Part shown: positions 7,665 to 15,969 of the stretch, piece by piece | Layout: each line of letters opens with the position of its first letter | How positions within the stretch are numbered: the stretch's first letter is position 1 | From: Deltaproteobacteria bacterium | GTDB lineage: Bacteria > Desulfobacterota > Binatia > DP-6 | Direction of reading: 5' to 3' | DNA: 38,139 nucleotides | NCBI GenBank assembly: GCA_005879585.1 | Contig: VBKG01000336.1 | Span: forward strand, 1-38,139 | The notes under the pieces: generated by a model | What the model was told of the DNA's origin: nothing | Database searches by the model: none | Seen by the model: the letters and a program-made list of their open reading frames with translations, nothing else | Position numbers and translations under genes: made by a program

Positions 7665-8243
7665 GTGGACACGCGCGAAAAGATCCTCGGCACGGCGACG
7701 CGGCTCTTCTCCACGCAGGGCTACGCCAATACCTCGCTATCCCAGGTGGCGAAGGAGGCACAGGTCTCGAAAGCGCTCATCTTCTGGCACTTCGAGAACA
7801 AGGAGAAGCTGTTCCGCACGGCGCTGCAGCGAACCCTCGAGCCGTACTTCATCAACGTCGTCGACGACCTCGAGGGGCTCTCCGAGGTCGATCAGATCAA
7901 GCGGCTGATCGACGAGTACTACGACTTCGTCTCGAAGAACATCTACTCGGTAAAGTTCTTCCTGAGCCTCATCCTGCGCGAGGAGAAGCATCCCGACGAT
8001 CTGGTCGGTCACATGAACGAGCTGCAGCAGGTCTACCGCAACCTGCTGGCCGACATCATCGACAGCGGCCGGCAGAAGGGCATCCTGCGCGCCAAGATCG
8101 ACCCGCGCATGGATGCGGCGCTCATCATGACGGCGCTGCACGGCATCCTCGTCCAGGGGTTCATGGGGCACGCCGCCCCGGAGACCTCCGAACCTCTCCT
8201 CCAGCATCTGAAGACCTCGCTGGTCGACGCCCTCGTGCGCTGA
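7665..8243 (+). CDS. TetR/AcrR-family transcriptional regulator
   Basis: 192 residues from GTG 7665. The N-terminal helix-turn-helix is typical: REKILGTATRLFSTQGYANTS, then SQVAKEAQVSKALIFWHFENKEKLF at about residues 24-49. The C-terminal region is a helical ligand-binding/dimerisation domain without a recognisable ligand signature. It precedes the DUF1302 outer-membrane gene by 47 bp on the same strand; TetR regulators often sit next to lipid- or efflux-related genes of that type, so control of that gene or of itself is a reasonable inference. No clear palindromic operator was found in the gap. Confidence 0.92.
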   Translation: MDTREKILGTATRLFSTQGYANTSLSQVAKEAQVSKALIFWHFENKEKLFRTALQRTLEPYFINVVDDLEGLSEVDQIKRLIDEYYDFVSKNIYSVKFFLSLILREEKHPDDLVGHMNELQQVYRNLLADIIDSGRQKGILRAKIDPRMDAALIMTALHGILVQGFMGHAAPETSEPLLQHLKTSLVDALVR

Positions 8244-8255
8244 GGCGCGGTTCGC

Positions 8256-8290
8256 TTGACAGCGGGGCCTCCGGGCTCGATACGGGCCCG
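8256..8290 (+). promoter_or_regulatory. Probable promoter of the DUF1302-like gene
   Basis: A perfect TTGACA (8256-8261) is followed after 17 bp by GATACG (8279-8284), and the GTG start comes six bases later at 8291. The -35 box is strong and the -10 weak. There is no ribosome-binding site in the remaining gap, which suggests a leaderless transcript. Confidence 0.45.
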
Positions 8291-10150
8291 GTGAGAGCGC
8301 TCGCCGCAGCCGCGCTCCTGCTTGCGCTCACGTCCCGGCGGACGGATGCGTTCTTTCTAGACGACGCGCACGACTTCGAGCTCCGCGCCCGCGCCTACAC
8401 CGAGGCCGCGCTCGCGACGGAGCACTCGGAGCCGCAGACCACGCCGGGTCGCGCGCCGCTCCAGCTGATCTCGCACCGCACGTTCGTGAGTCCAGAGCTC
8501 GAAGGCAAGCTCGCGCCGTACCTCCCGGGCGGCCTCGACGACGTCTCCTTCCGGCTCGCGCTCTGGGGCTTCTACGACGGGATCTACGACTACGGCACCG
8601 GCCAGTACGACCGGGCGCGCCAGGCGCTGAAGGCGCGCTTCACCGAGGGACGCACGGACACCGCGCCCGTCACGCGCACCGACGAGCTCCGCGACACGCG
8701 GAAGATCTACACCTACCAGCCCGATCCCGTGCTCGGCCACGACAACGACCCGGGCGAGGTGGCCGACCTGCCGTTTCGCATCAACGAAGCCTACGTGAAC
8801 GTCGCCCGCGGGCGGCTCTTCCTGCGCCTCGGCCGGCAAGCCATCTCGTGGGGGGAATCCGACACGATTGCGCTCCTCGACCAGTCGAACCCCTTCAACC
8901 TGACGCTCGGCCTGCCCGGCGTCTTCCAGGACATCGACGAGGCGCGCATCCCGCTCTGGACGGTCCGCGGGACCTGGAGCCTCTTTCACGACTGGGGGCG
9001 GCTCTCGAGCGGCTTCGTGGACGCGTACCTCGTCCCCGGCAGCATCGACGCGACGGTGAGCCAGACGCCGATCCCGACGGCGAGCCCGTATTCGCCGCCG
9101 GAGAGCGACCCCCAGCAGTTCGTCGATACGTTCACCGCCTTCATTCCGGCCGCGGTGCGGAACGGCCTCATCAAGGCCGCCCTCGGCGGGCTGCAGTTCG
9201 TCCAGTACGACCACCTACCGGCGCGGACGATGGGCAACAGCCGGTACGGGGCGCGCGTCGGCGCGATCGTCGATCGCGACTACACGACGAGCCTCTGGTT
9301 CTACCGCACCATCGCGCAGGCGCCCGTGCCGCGGTTCCTGCCGCTCGATCTTTCCCGGGCGCCACTGGTCGCCGGGGCGCGTGGCCACGGGCCGTCGCAG
9401 ATCATCACGGAGACCGTGCACGGGCTCACCACGGTCTTCGGCGGCTCCGTGAGCTTCTACAGCGCGCCCGTGAACGGCATCATTCGCGGCGAGGTCGAGT
9501 ACTTCCTCGACGAGCCGGCATTCATCCCGTCGGCCAACATCCCGTTCGAGCGGCTGCCGCGTAGCCCGGCGCTCCGCCGCTTTCTCGCGCTCGCCGGGGT
9601 GCGGCTCGCGCCCGGCCCGATCGCCGGCGAGGTGCCGCATGCGGACTTCTTCCGGTGGGAGCTCGGATACGACCGCTTCTTCTTCCTCCGCCGGCTGAAC
9701 CCCACCAATAGCTTCACCTTCGTGACCGCGCTCGTCGGGTCGTGGAACCTGAGCGAGACGTTCACACGCGACGACTTCCGGTCCTACGGGCAGCGCGAGC
9801 CCGCCGACGGCGGTCTCCGGCCGGGCGCGAACGTGAAGGACCTGAAGGGGATCCCGGACCTCCCGAAGCTCCATACGGTGCCGAGCGACTTCGTCGACCT
9901 GAAGCCGGTCGAGTCGTTCATCCAGTCGACGCTCCAGACCGATTACCTCCACGGCCGCCTGACGCCGCGGGTGACGGCGATCATCAACCTGCGCGGCACG
10001 TATGCCTTTCCGCTGGGCCTCACGTACCGCTACTCCGACGCGCTGCTCTTCGACCTCCGATACGTGCTTCTGGCCGGCGGCTTCTTCCAGACCGGGCTGT
10101 TCCGCGACCGCGACCAGGTCTCCGCCCGCGTCACCTGGCTTCTAAGCTAG
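8291..10150 (+). CDS. DUF1302-like outer-membrane beta-barrel protein
   Basis: 619 residues from GTG 8291. The N-terminus is a short signal peptide (ALAAAALLLALTSRRTDAFF). The body has alternating hydrophobic/aromatic strands typical of outer-membrane barrels. LFLRLGRQAISWGESD followed by NPFN matches the conserved GRQ-hhhWGES...NP core of DUF1302 proteins, which are often found with DUF1329 proteins and RND exporters. The chain ends with an amphipathic strand (QVSARVTWLLS). The role is probably transport or surface attachment of hydrophobic compounds, but this is not established for the family. It follows a TetR gene, a common arrangement. Family assignment is moderately confident, based on the core motif. 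Confidence 0.75.
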   Translation: MRALAAAALLLALTSRRTDAFFLDDAHDFELRARAYTEAALATEHSEPQTTPGRAPLQLISHRTFVSPELEGKLAPYLPGGLDDVSFRLALWGFYDGIYDYGTGQYDRARQALKARFTEGRTDTAPVTRTDELRDTRKIYTYQPDPVLGHDNDPGEVADLPFRINEAYVNVARGRLFLRLGRQAISWGESDTIALLDQSNPFNLTLGLPGVFQDIDEARIPLWTVRGTWSLFHDWGRLSSGFVDAYLVPGSIDATVSQTPIPTASPYSPPESDPQQFVDTFTAFIPAAVRNGLIKAALGGLQFVQYDHLPARTMGNSRYGARVGAIVDRDYTTSLWFYRTIAQAPVPRFLPLDLSRAPLVAGARGHGPSQIITETVHGLTTVFGGSVSFYSAPVNGIIRGEVEYFLDEPAFIPSANIPFERLPRSPALRRFLALAGVRLAPGPIAGEVPHADFFRWELGYDRFFFLRRLNPTNSFTFVTALVGSWNLSETFTRDDFRSYGQREPADGGLRPGANVKDLKGIPDLPKLHTVPSDFVDLKPVESFIQSTLQTDYLHGRLTPRVTAIINLRGTYAFPLGLTYRYSDALLFDLRYVLLAGGFFQTGLFRDRDQVSARVTWLLS

Positions 10151-10235
10151 CTTCCCCGCGACGCCCGTCCCGGGCTCCGGAATCCGCGAGCGCGGCACCC
10201 CGGCGGACGTGCCCAGGGCGGGTGGTCCCGTGGGT

Positions 10236-10271
10236 TTGACACCCCGCGACTCGCTCTCATAGTCTAGATAA
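10236..10271 (+). promoter_or_regulatory. Probable promoter of the 185-residue hypothetical gene
   Basis: TTGACA (10236-10241), a 16-bp spacer and CATAGT (10258-10263, four of six matches) end eight bases before the ATG at 10272. The rest of the 120-bp gap after the DUF1302 gene is GC-rich with no recognisable signal. The layout again suggests a leaderless mRNA. Confidence 0.5.
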
Positions 10272-10829
10272 ATGATGGAGGCGCCGCGGGACGGCACGCC
10301 CGGGCGTACCACCCTGGGCGAGTGGGCGAAGGACGTCGCCGACCGCGCGCTCGACAAGGCCGCCCGGCAGCCCGCGTGGGGCCGGCGGGGGAACCGCGAG
10401 AAGGAGCTGTTTGCCCTGCGGGCCCAGCACGTCCGGACACTTTTCCGCGTCCTCGAGTCGCTCGCCGGCGCCGTCAACCGCGAGGCCCACTCGACCCTGA
10501 TCGCGGTCGAGAAGGCGTTCAACCCGAAGAACCTGGGCGGCATCGAGGTCCCCGACGGCGCGCGGTTCGTCCTCAAGTTCCTGGAGCGACGCCTCGAGGT
10601 GGTCTTGAGCCCGCTCGTGAACATCGGCGGGCGTCCCGCGCCGGTCGGCGCGCTGGCGACGGCGTCGGTCATCCAGTACGACCCCGCCGATCCCTCCGGC
10701 GCCGACTGGTTCGACGTCACGCTGCGCGAGGACGGTAGCTGGGTGCGCAAGTCGTCGGACGGCGATGCGACGCTGCCCGAGTTCGGTGAGAAGGAGTCGC
10801 GCTGCCTGATCGAGTGGCTGGTCGGCTAG
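10272..10829 (+). CDS. Hypothetical protein, 185 residues
   Basis: I do not recognise a family. The protein begins MMEAPRDGTPGRTTLGEWAKDVADRALDKAA, has a helical middle (NREKELFALRAQHVRTLFRVLESLAGAVNREA), then a more mixed C-terminal half containing FVLKFLERRLEVVLSPL and DWFDVTLREDGSWVRK. It has no signal peptide or membrane segment, so it is probably cytoplasmic. Its coding character is supported by codon bias, a clear promoter and an in-frame TAG that abuts repeat copy B. A function cannot be assigned. Confidence 0.75.
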   Translation: MMEAPRDGTPGRTTLGEWAKDVADRALDKAARQPAWGRRGNREKELFALRAQHVRTLFRVLESLAGAVNREAHSTLIAVEKAFNPKNLGGIEVPDGARFVLKFLERRLEVVLSPLVNIGGRPAPVGALATASVIQYDPADPSGADWFDVTLREDGSWVRKSSDGDATLPEFGEKESRCLIEWLVG

Positions 10830-11106
10830 GAGGCCGACCCGAGATACATCTCGGGTCGGGGCCGGACAGGGAATTGTACCGTTCGATGGCCTGCGCGAGC
10901 GGCGTGTCGCGGCCGGCAAAGCCGGCGCGACAAACGAGATACGCACGACACCCCGAGGCGTCTGTGGCGATGGGAGGTCGGCGACCTCTCGCGCGTACCG
11001 CGCATGCCGCGCTGGCTTCGCCAGCCGCGGCACGGCGGTCGCGCGTGGTACTGCCCCTTCACGCTCGCGTCTGGCTCCGACCCGAGACATGAGTCTCGGG
11101 TCGCGC
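10830..11106. repeat. Interspersed multi-hairpin element, copy B (intermediate type, reverse orientation, about 277 bp)
   Basis: Begins directly after the TAG of the hypothetical gene (GGAGGCCGACCC...). The 26-bp terminal palindrome is at 10834-10859 (centre AC). The other terminal stem is at 11078-11103 (CGACCCGAGAC, loop ATGA). Inside are the TGTCGCG...CGCGACA stem with loop AAA and the GCTGGC-ttc-GCCAGC stem, both shared with copies A and C in reverse order. The far end lies inside the reading frame of the DUF4838 gene, so the element provides that protein's last residues and stop. Confidence 0.9.
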
Positions 11107-12891
11107 CGTGACCAGCCGCGACCGGAGGGTCGCAGCGTAGAACGCGTTCGCGATCTCCAGGTCGTACGCGCCCCACGTGCCCTTGAGCTCGATCGGCACG
11201 GTCCCCAGGAGCTCGACGGCCTCGGTGAGTGCCGTGACGGCATGCTCGGCATCTGCGCCGCCCGGCTGCGCGACGACCGCGTCCAGCCAGCCACGAAGGG
11301 CGGCCAGCGTCGCAACCGTGTACTCGAGGAGCGCGCGCTCGGCGGCCAGCTCGGCGTCGGGCGCGCCGGCGCTCACCGCATCCTGAAGCAGGCTTCGCAG
11401 CTCCGGGACCGCATCCAGTACGTGGCCGAGCGCGACGCGCACCGCCTCGCGCGCGGGCGGCACCTTGATGTCGCCGTACGTGACGACGCGAGCCATGGCG
11501 GCCTCGAGCGCCGCGACGTAGCGTCGCATCGCATCCGCACCCGGTCCGAACCGCCGCGCGCAGTGCGTCGCGCGCCCGGTGCGCGCGTCGGCGGGCCGGA
11601 TGGCGCCGCGCGCGAACGCCTCGACGTTCGTGCCGTACGCGAGGAGGCTGAATCGGCCGAAGGTCAGGCACGAAACGCCGCCGGCGCCCGCGCGCTGGTA
11701 GTACGCGAGGTCGGCCGCACACACGTCGACCAGCGGCACGGCGCAGCCGCCGAAGAGGATCGCGTCGCCGTAGTATTCGAAGATGTGGACGCTCGAAAAG
11801 CGTTCGAGGTGCTGCTCGAAGGCTGCGCGACACCGCCGGTTCGTATCGCACCCGGCGTCGTCGAGGGCGTGCGCATAGCAGCGTTCGCGCGGCGCGAACT
11901 CCGCCGTGACACCCGGGAGAGGCCGCACGGTCCTGGGTGCCTCGAGCGTGTCGTGGTAGGCGAGGTGGAAGACGCGCACGCCGTCGCCGAGCGCCTCGGC
12001 TACCGCGTTGCACACGAGGAGCGCCTGGTCGCTCGGCGTGAGGAGCCGGCAGCGGTCGCAGCCGCACCACCCGCCGCCCATCGCGTCGAGCCCCCAGACG
12101 TGTACGTCCGTGGTTCCGGCGAACGCCGCGCGCGCCGTCTCGGTGACCACCGCCAGCGCGCCGCTCGACGGGCAGAGGTTGCCGAGGTCGCTGCGGGCGC
12201 CCTCGATCATCGGGAAGTACTCGGGATGCTCGGCGAAGAGCGCGCGCGGCAGCAGCTCGGTCAGCACGTGGCCGCCGAGCTCGAGCGTCAGACCGCGCCG
12301 CTCGAGCTCCGGGACGAGCTCGGGCACGGACCACTGCGTATCGTTGGCCGCCCGGATGAAGAGGAGCCCCGTGGCTCCCCGCCTGGCCATCCAGTCGATG
12401 AAGGCGACGTCGGACGGTAGCCGCTCGGCGAGCCGCGCCGGCACGCCGTAGTGCCACGTGCCGAGATCGGACGCCCAGGCCCGTCGCGCGAAGGCAGGCC
12501 GGCCCTCGATGGCGCGGACCTCGCGTGACGGCGCGGGCGGCAACCGCTCGCGGCCGTCCGCCGACCATTCGCATCCCACCGCCTCGAGGAGCGCGTAGAC
12601 GCCCGCAACGAGGCCGCGCGGCGCCGCCGCCGTGATCGTCACGCCGCCGGCATCGGGGACGATGGCCCACTCCGCGCCCGCCTCCGGCAGGCCGGCGGCG
12701 CGAGACACGATGTCGTCGGTCAGCGTGAGACGCAGCCACGTGCCGCTCCCGCCAGCGACCGGTCGCTCCGTCGGGGCGGTGCCGAAAAGGAGTGCGAGGT
12801 AGCGGCGTAGCTCGGCCGCGGCGAATGCCGCCGGCGCCGTCTCGCGCTCGGCGCGATGGAGCACGCCGGCGGCGAGACGGCCGAGATCCAT
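11059..12891 (-). CDS. DUF4838 domain-containing protein with repeat-derived C-terminus
   Basis: 610 residues from the ATG at 12891. It shows an N-terminal domain like that preceding glycosidase barrels (AAAELRRYLALLFGT, then GVTITAAAPRGLVAGVYALLEAVGCEW), a TIM-barrel-like centre (RRAWASDLGTWHYGVP, FIDWMARRGATGLLFI, HPEYFPMI) and the segment VWGLDAMGGGWCGCDRC. This fits DUF4838 proteins, which resemble glycoside hydrolases. The last 15 residues (ARPETHVSGRSQTRA) are encoded by repeat copy B, so the native C-terminus seems to have been replaced. It follows pcs by 17 bp on the same strand. The substrate is unknown; there is no obvious signal peptide. Confidence 0.8.
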   Translation of the reverse strand: MDLGRLAAGVLHRAERETAPAAFAAAELRRYLALLFGTAPTERPVAGGSGTWLRLTLTDDIVSRAAGLPEAGAEWAIVPDAGGVTITAAAPRGLVAGVYALLEAVGCEWSADGRERLPPAPSREVRAIEGRPAFARRAWASDLGTWHYGVPARLAERLPSDVAFIDWMARRGATGLLFIRAANDTQWSVPELVPELERRGLTLELGGHVLTELLPRALFAEHPEYFPMIEGARSDLGNLCPSSGALAVVTETARAAFAGTTDVHVWGLDAMGGGWCGCDRCRLLTPSDQALLVCNAVAEALGDGVRVFHLAYHDTLEAPRTVRPLPGVTAEFAPRERCYAHALDDAGCDTNRRCRAAFEQHLERFSSVHIFEYYGDAILFGGCAVPLVDVCAADLAYYQRAGAGGVSCLTFGRFSLLAYGTNVEAFARGAIRPADARTGRATHCARRFGPGADAMRRYVAALEAAMARVVTYGDIKVPPAREAVRVALGHVLDAVPELRSLLQDAVSAGAPDAELAAERALLEYTVATLAALRGWLDAVVAQPGGADAEHAVTALTEAVELLGTVPIELKGTWGAYDLEIANAFYAATLRSRLVTARPETHVSGRSQTRA

Positions 12892-12908
12892 GCCGCCCGG
12901 ATAGCAGC

Positions 12909-13616
12909 CTAGCCGGGCTCGCGCGAGGCGTGCAGCGCGAAGGAGAGCAGCACGTAGTACACGGGGAAGCCGAGCGAGGCGAGGACGACGCCCGACGGCA
13001 GGCCGGGGCGCGCGAGCACGGCGAGGACCGCCGCACCCCAGACGATGCCGAGCGCGACGGTCAGCGGCCGCAGCGCCGTCGTGCGTGACGGGTAGACGTA
13101 GCGGATCGGCACGAACACGGCGATCGAGAACGCGACCACGACGGCCGCGTTCGCGACGCGCGACCAGCCGAGCGCCCAGAGGTAGAACGCCACGATGTTC
13201 CAGTACGACGGGAAGCCCGTGAAGAAGTGGTCGGGCGTCTTGGCGTCGGCCCGCGAGAACCCGATGGCGCTCGCCAGCACGGGGCAGAGCGCCACGGGCA
13301 CTGCGATGCCCGCGGGCAGCAGGTCCAGCTGGAGCAGGAAGAGCGCGGGCACGATGACGTAGGTGAAGTAGTCGACGATGTCGTCGAGCCGCGTGCCGTC
13401 CACCATGGGGAGGACGCGCTTCACCTCGACGGCGCGCGCGAGCGTGCCGTCGATCGAATCGACGGCGAGGCTGTACGCCATCCACGCGAGTGCCGTGCGC
13501 GCGGCGCCGCGCTCCGCGGCGAGCACCGCGAGGATCCCGGCCGCGGCGCTGCTCGCGGTGAACGCGTGGACACCCCACGCCGCGGCACGGCGCACGGGCC
13601 CCGCGGGCGCCGTCAC
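12909..13616 (-). CDS. pcs: Phosphatidylcholine synthase (CDP-alcohol phosphatidyltransferase family)
   Basis: 235 residues from GTG 13616. The CDP-alcohol phosphotransferase signature is visible as DSIDGTLAR, followed by DGTRLDDIVDYFTYVIVPA, where the aspartates bind the metal and CDP-lipid. The spacing and the segment ASAIGFSRADAKTPDHFFTGFPSYWNIVAFYLWAL match the Pcs branch, which condenses CDP-diacylglycerol with choline to phosphatidylcholine in the inner membrane. Five to six hydrophobic helices are present. The first glycine of the usual motif context is varied, so specificity for choline rather than another alcohol is likely but not proven. It lies between the matrixin-like protease and DUF4838 genes, all leftward. 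Confidence 0.85.
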   Translation of the reverse strand: MTAPAGPVRRAAAWGVHAFTASSAAAGILAVLAAERGAARTALAWMAYSLAVDSIDGTLARAVEVKRVLPMVDGTRLDDIVDYFTYVIVPALFLLQLDLLPAGIAVPVALCPVLASAIGFSRADAKTPDHFFTGFPSYWNIVAFYLWALGWSRVANAAVVVAFSIAVFVPIRYVYPSRTTALRPLTVALGIVWGAAVLAVLARPGLPSGVVLASLGFPVYYVLLSFALHASREPG

Positions 13617-13683
13617 GCGTCGGTCTCGCCGCGCATGCCCGGCGTTCTACTGCCGGGCCCGGAAAGCCGCAACGACGGCCGCG

Positions 13684-15450
13684 TCAGCCGCGACAGCGCA
13701 TGCGGCGGCCGCGGTGCATCTCGGTGCAGCTGAGCGACGACGTGAAGGCGGTCGCGCCGACTTCCAGGCTCGCGCTCATCACCGGCGCCCCCGCCATCGA
13801 GAGATGCGGGTGGCGGACGACCACGCGCGCCTGGTACGTGCCGCCGCGCGCGCGGTGCAACGTGATCAGCGCCTGATCGCTCCGGTAGCGCAGCCGGCTC
13901 GGCAGCCGCCCGGCGCTCAACGCCTTGCCCATGGCCGTGTCGACCACCACGCCGCCCGCGTTCACGAGGAGTGCGCGTGCAGCCGTCGTCGGCGTGCCGT
14001 CGGGAAGGGTGATCGACCCCCGCCAGACGAGGCGGCTGTGCGTGCCGAGCGTCGCGGTCAGCCGGCTCACCAGGATCGGGGCGCAAGCCGTCGCGCCGGC
14101 GAGGAGCGGGCAGGGATCGCAGAGGTCGCCCTCGCCGTCGCCGTCGCTGTCGATCTGCGTCGAGTTCGCCATGCCCGGGCAGTTGTCCTGGGCGTCCGGT
14201 ACCCCGTCGCCGTCCTGGTCGCTCGTCGCAGGATCGTCCGGGGCGCCCGGGTAGATGAACCGCACCGCAGCGATGTCGTCGGCGTGAACCGATGCACCCC
14301 GGCCGTCGAAGTGCGCACGGTAGTACATCGTCGCGTCCTTGAGCACGGGGTCCGGCTCCTTGTCGTTCTCCGAGGAGTGGCCGATGCCGATCGTGTGGCC
14401 GAGCTCGTGCGTCGTGACCTCGGCGACGTTCGACTGGTTCCAGAACGAGCAGGCGCCGAAGCCGTTGTTGAACGTGATGTTGCCCTCGGTGATGCGATAG
14501 AAGGTCGTGCCGTTCACCACGTCCGTCTCGGACGTCGTGCAGAACCCGCCGAGCGCGAGCACGCCGGTACAGCCGACGGGATCCGGGATCTCGTGGAAGG
14601 GGTCGTTGAAGACGAGCTGCGAGACGCCGTCGCACCGCAGCGGTGCCGGCGCGGCCGCGCTGCCACGCTGGAGCCGGATGCTCGCGCCCGAGACGTTCGT
14701 CCACGCGGCGAGCGCGCCGTCGACTGCGGCGAACGTGGTGTCGGGACCGAGCGCATTGTCGCCGGCCGGGTCCACCCGGTACATGACGGCCTGCCCGCTG
14801 TCCGCCTCGAACCAGCGCCCGCGCGCGCCCGACATCAGCGTGAACGCGTCGACCGACTCGCGCTCGAGCCCCGGATCGGTGCTCTCCGGCGGCACCGTGA
14901 CGAGAGGCGCCGCGGCGCTCGCGCTGGGGTCGGCGACGGCGCGCCGGATGGTCCTCAGCAGGCTCGCGAGTGGTATGCGGCGACGCGCGCTGTGCGCGCC
15001 GACGACGAGCCCGTCGAGCGTGCGCTCGGCGTGCGTGACGCCGGTCAGCGGATCGGTGGAGAGGTGGAACTGCCCCATGCCGAACGCGGTCGTGCGCGCG
15101 GTGCCGTCGCGATACGCGCTCAGGAAGAGCAGCTCGCGGTCGTTGACGGTGAAGTCCGGGGAGCCGGCGAGCCACAGCCGGCGCCCGCCGACGCTGCCGC
15201 CGGGCTGCTTCAGCACGACGACGCGGCCGACGTGTCCCTTGGCCTCCTGCTCCACCTCGACCGTGACCAGCGTGTTGATCGCGCCGTCGGGCGCCGCCAC
15301 GCTCTCGATGTAGCGGACGGTGCCGACGACGATGGCGTCGGCGGCGCGGGCGAGCGCCCGCTCGGTCATGGCGACGAACGTCGTCGCGCCGGCCTGGCTG
15401 GCAATCGTCGCCAGGGCGGCGGCGACGGTGAGCGTTGTGCTGGTCCGCAA
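13684..15450 (-). CDS. Secreted matrixin-like zinc metalloprotease with thrombospondin type-3 repeats
   Basis: 588 residues from TTG 15450, chosen because GGAGA lies six bases upstream and a signal peptide starts there (TTLTVAAALATIASQAGATT). The long upstream frame extension runs through repeat copy C and is not coding. The zinc site HELGHTIGIGH is near residue 348, a full HExxHxxGxxH metzincin motif, followed by a Met-turn candidate (DATMYY). Two calcium-binding TSP3-type repeats follow at about 408-447 (DQDGDGVPDAQDNCPG and DSDGDGEGDLCDPCP). The N-terminal part (TERALARAADAIVVGTV) is typical of secreted proteins that carry this domain. It is probably exported and acts extracellularly. A sigma-54-type promoter lies upstream. 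Confidence 0.88.
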   Translation of the reverse strand: MRTSTTLTVAAALATIASQAGATTFVAMTERALARAADAIVVGTVRYIESVAAPDGAINTLVTVEVEQEAKGHVGRVVVLKQPGGSVGGRRLWLAGSPDFTVNDRELLFLSAYRDGTARTTAFGMGQFHLSTDPLTGVTHAERTLDGLVVGAHSARRRIPLASLLRTIRRAVADPSASAAAPLVTVPPESTDPGLERESVDAFTLMSGARGRWFEADSGQAVMYRVDPAGDNALGPDTTFAAVDGALAAWTNVSGASIRLQRGSAAAPAPLRCDGVSQLVFNDPFHEIPDPVGCTGVLALGGFCTTSETDVVNGTTFYRITEGNITFNNGFGACSFWNQSNVAEVTTHELGHTIGIGHSSENDKEPDPVLKDATMYYRAHFDGRGASVHADDIAAVRFIYPGAPDDPATSDQDGDGVPDAQDNCPGMANSTQIDSDGDGEGDLCDPCPLLAGATACAPILVSRLTATLGTHSRLVWRGSITLPDGTPTTAARALLVNAGGVVVDTAMGKALSAGRLPSRLRYRSDQALITLHRARGGTYQARVVVRHPHLSMAGAPVMSASLEVGATAFTSSLSCTEMHRGRRMRCRG

Positions 15451-15635
15451 GTCGTCTCCTCGGTGGTGCGCACGGCGCGCGGGCGCTGTGCCGTGTGCAA
15501 CCGGGGTGCCACGGACCGAACGGCGGTGAAGCGAAAGAAATCCGCGCGCTTGAGGCGTGTGCGCGCCACTACGACGCCGGGCCGCGGGGGCCCCGCAATG
15601 ACGACCGGCAATTCGGTGACGGTCGCGGCTAGCTA
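15451..15635. other. Upstream region of the metalloprotease gene, otherwise no gene seen
   Basis: Holds the leader and the sigma-54-type promoter. From about 15512 to 15635 I see no coding potential and no clear enhancer palindrome for an RpoN activator; a GC palindrome-like run occurs near 15583-15596. Together with copy C it forms a 519-bp stretch without a gene. Confidence 0.5.
15496..15511 (-). promoter_or_regulatory. Sigma-54-type promoter of the metalloprotease / pcs / DUF4838 group
   Basis: Reading leftward: TGGCAC (15511-15506), five bases, TTGCA (15500-15496). The GG and GC doublets are exactly ten bases apart, as RpoN promoters require, and the sequence matches the TGGCAC-N5-TTGC consensus fully. 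Transcription would start near 15485, about 35 nt before the TTG start and its GGAGA ribosome-binding site. Confidence 0.6.
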
Positions 15636-15969
15636 GGAGCGCGACCCGAGACTCATGTCTCGGGTCGGAGCCAGACGCGAGGGTGAAGGGACAGTACCAC
15701 GCGCGACTGCCGTGCCGCGGCTGGCGAAGCCAGCGCGGCATGCGGGTACGCGCCCGGCGCGCATCGCTCGATCGGCGGATGCCGCCGCAGCGGTGAAGCC
15801 GCCAGCCTTCGGCGGGGTGGACAGGCATCGCCACAGATGCGACGGCGGGGCGGGCGTACCTCGTCTGTCGCGCCGGCTTTCGCCGGCCGCGACATGCGGC
15901 GCGCGCGGGTCACCGAGCGTTCCACTCTCGCGTCCGGTCCCGACCCGAGATGTATCTCGGGTCGGCCTC
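15636..15969. repeat. Interspersed multi-hairpin element, copy C (full type, about 335 bp)
   Basis: Nearly identical to copy A over its whole length and in the same orientation. Terminal stem at 15642-15667 (CGACCCGAGAC, loop TCAT) and terminal palindrome at 15940-15965 (centre GT). It begins after CTAGCTAGGAG and ends with CTCCTAG, whose CTA is the stop codon of the leftward MmgE/PrpD gene. The left end, unlike the others, faces an upstream region and not a gene end. Differences from copy A are scattered substitutions and small indels in the central part. Confidence 0.9.

Noticed and set aside
14110-14230. Calcium-binding repeat region as evidence of a genomic tandem repeat
   Set aside because: Two TSP3-type protein repeats are a normal domain feature, and the DNA copies are too diverged to be a tandem repeat.
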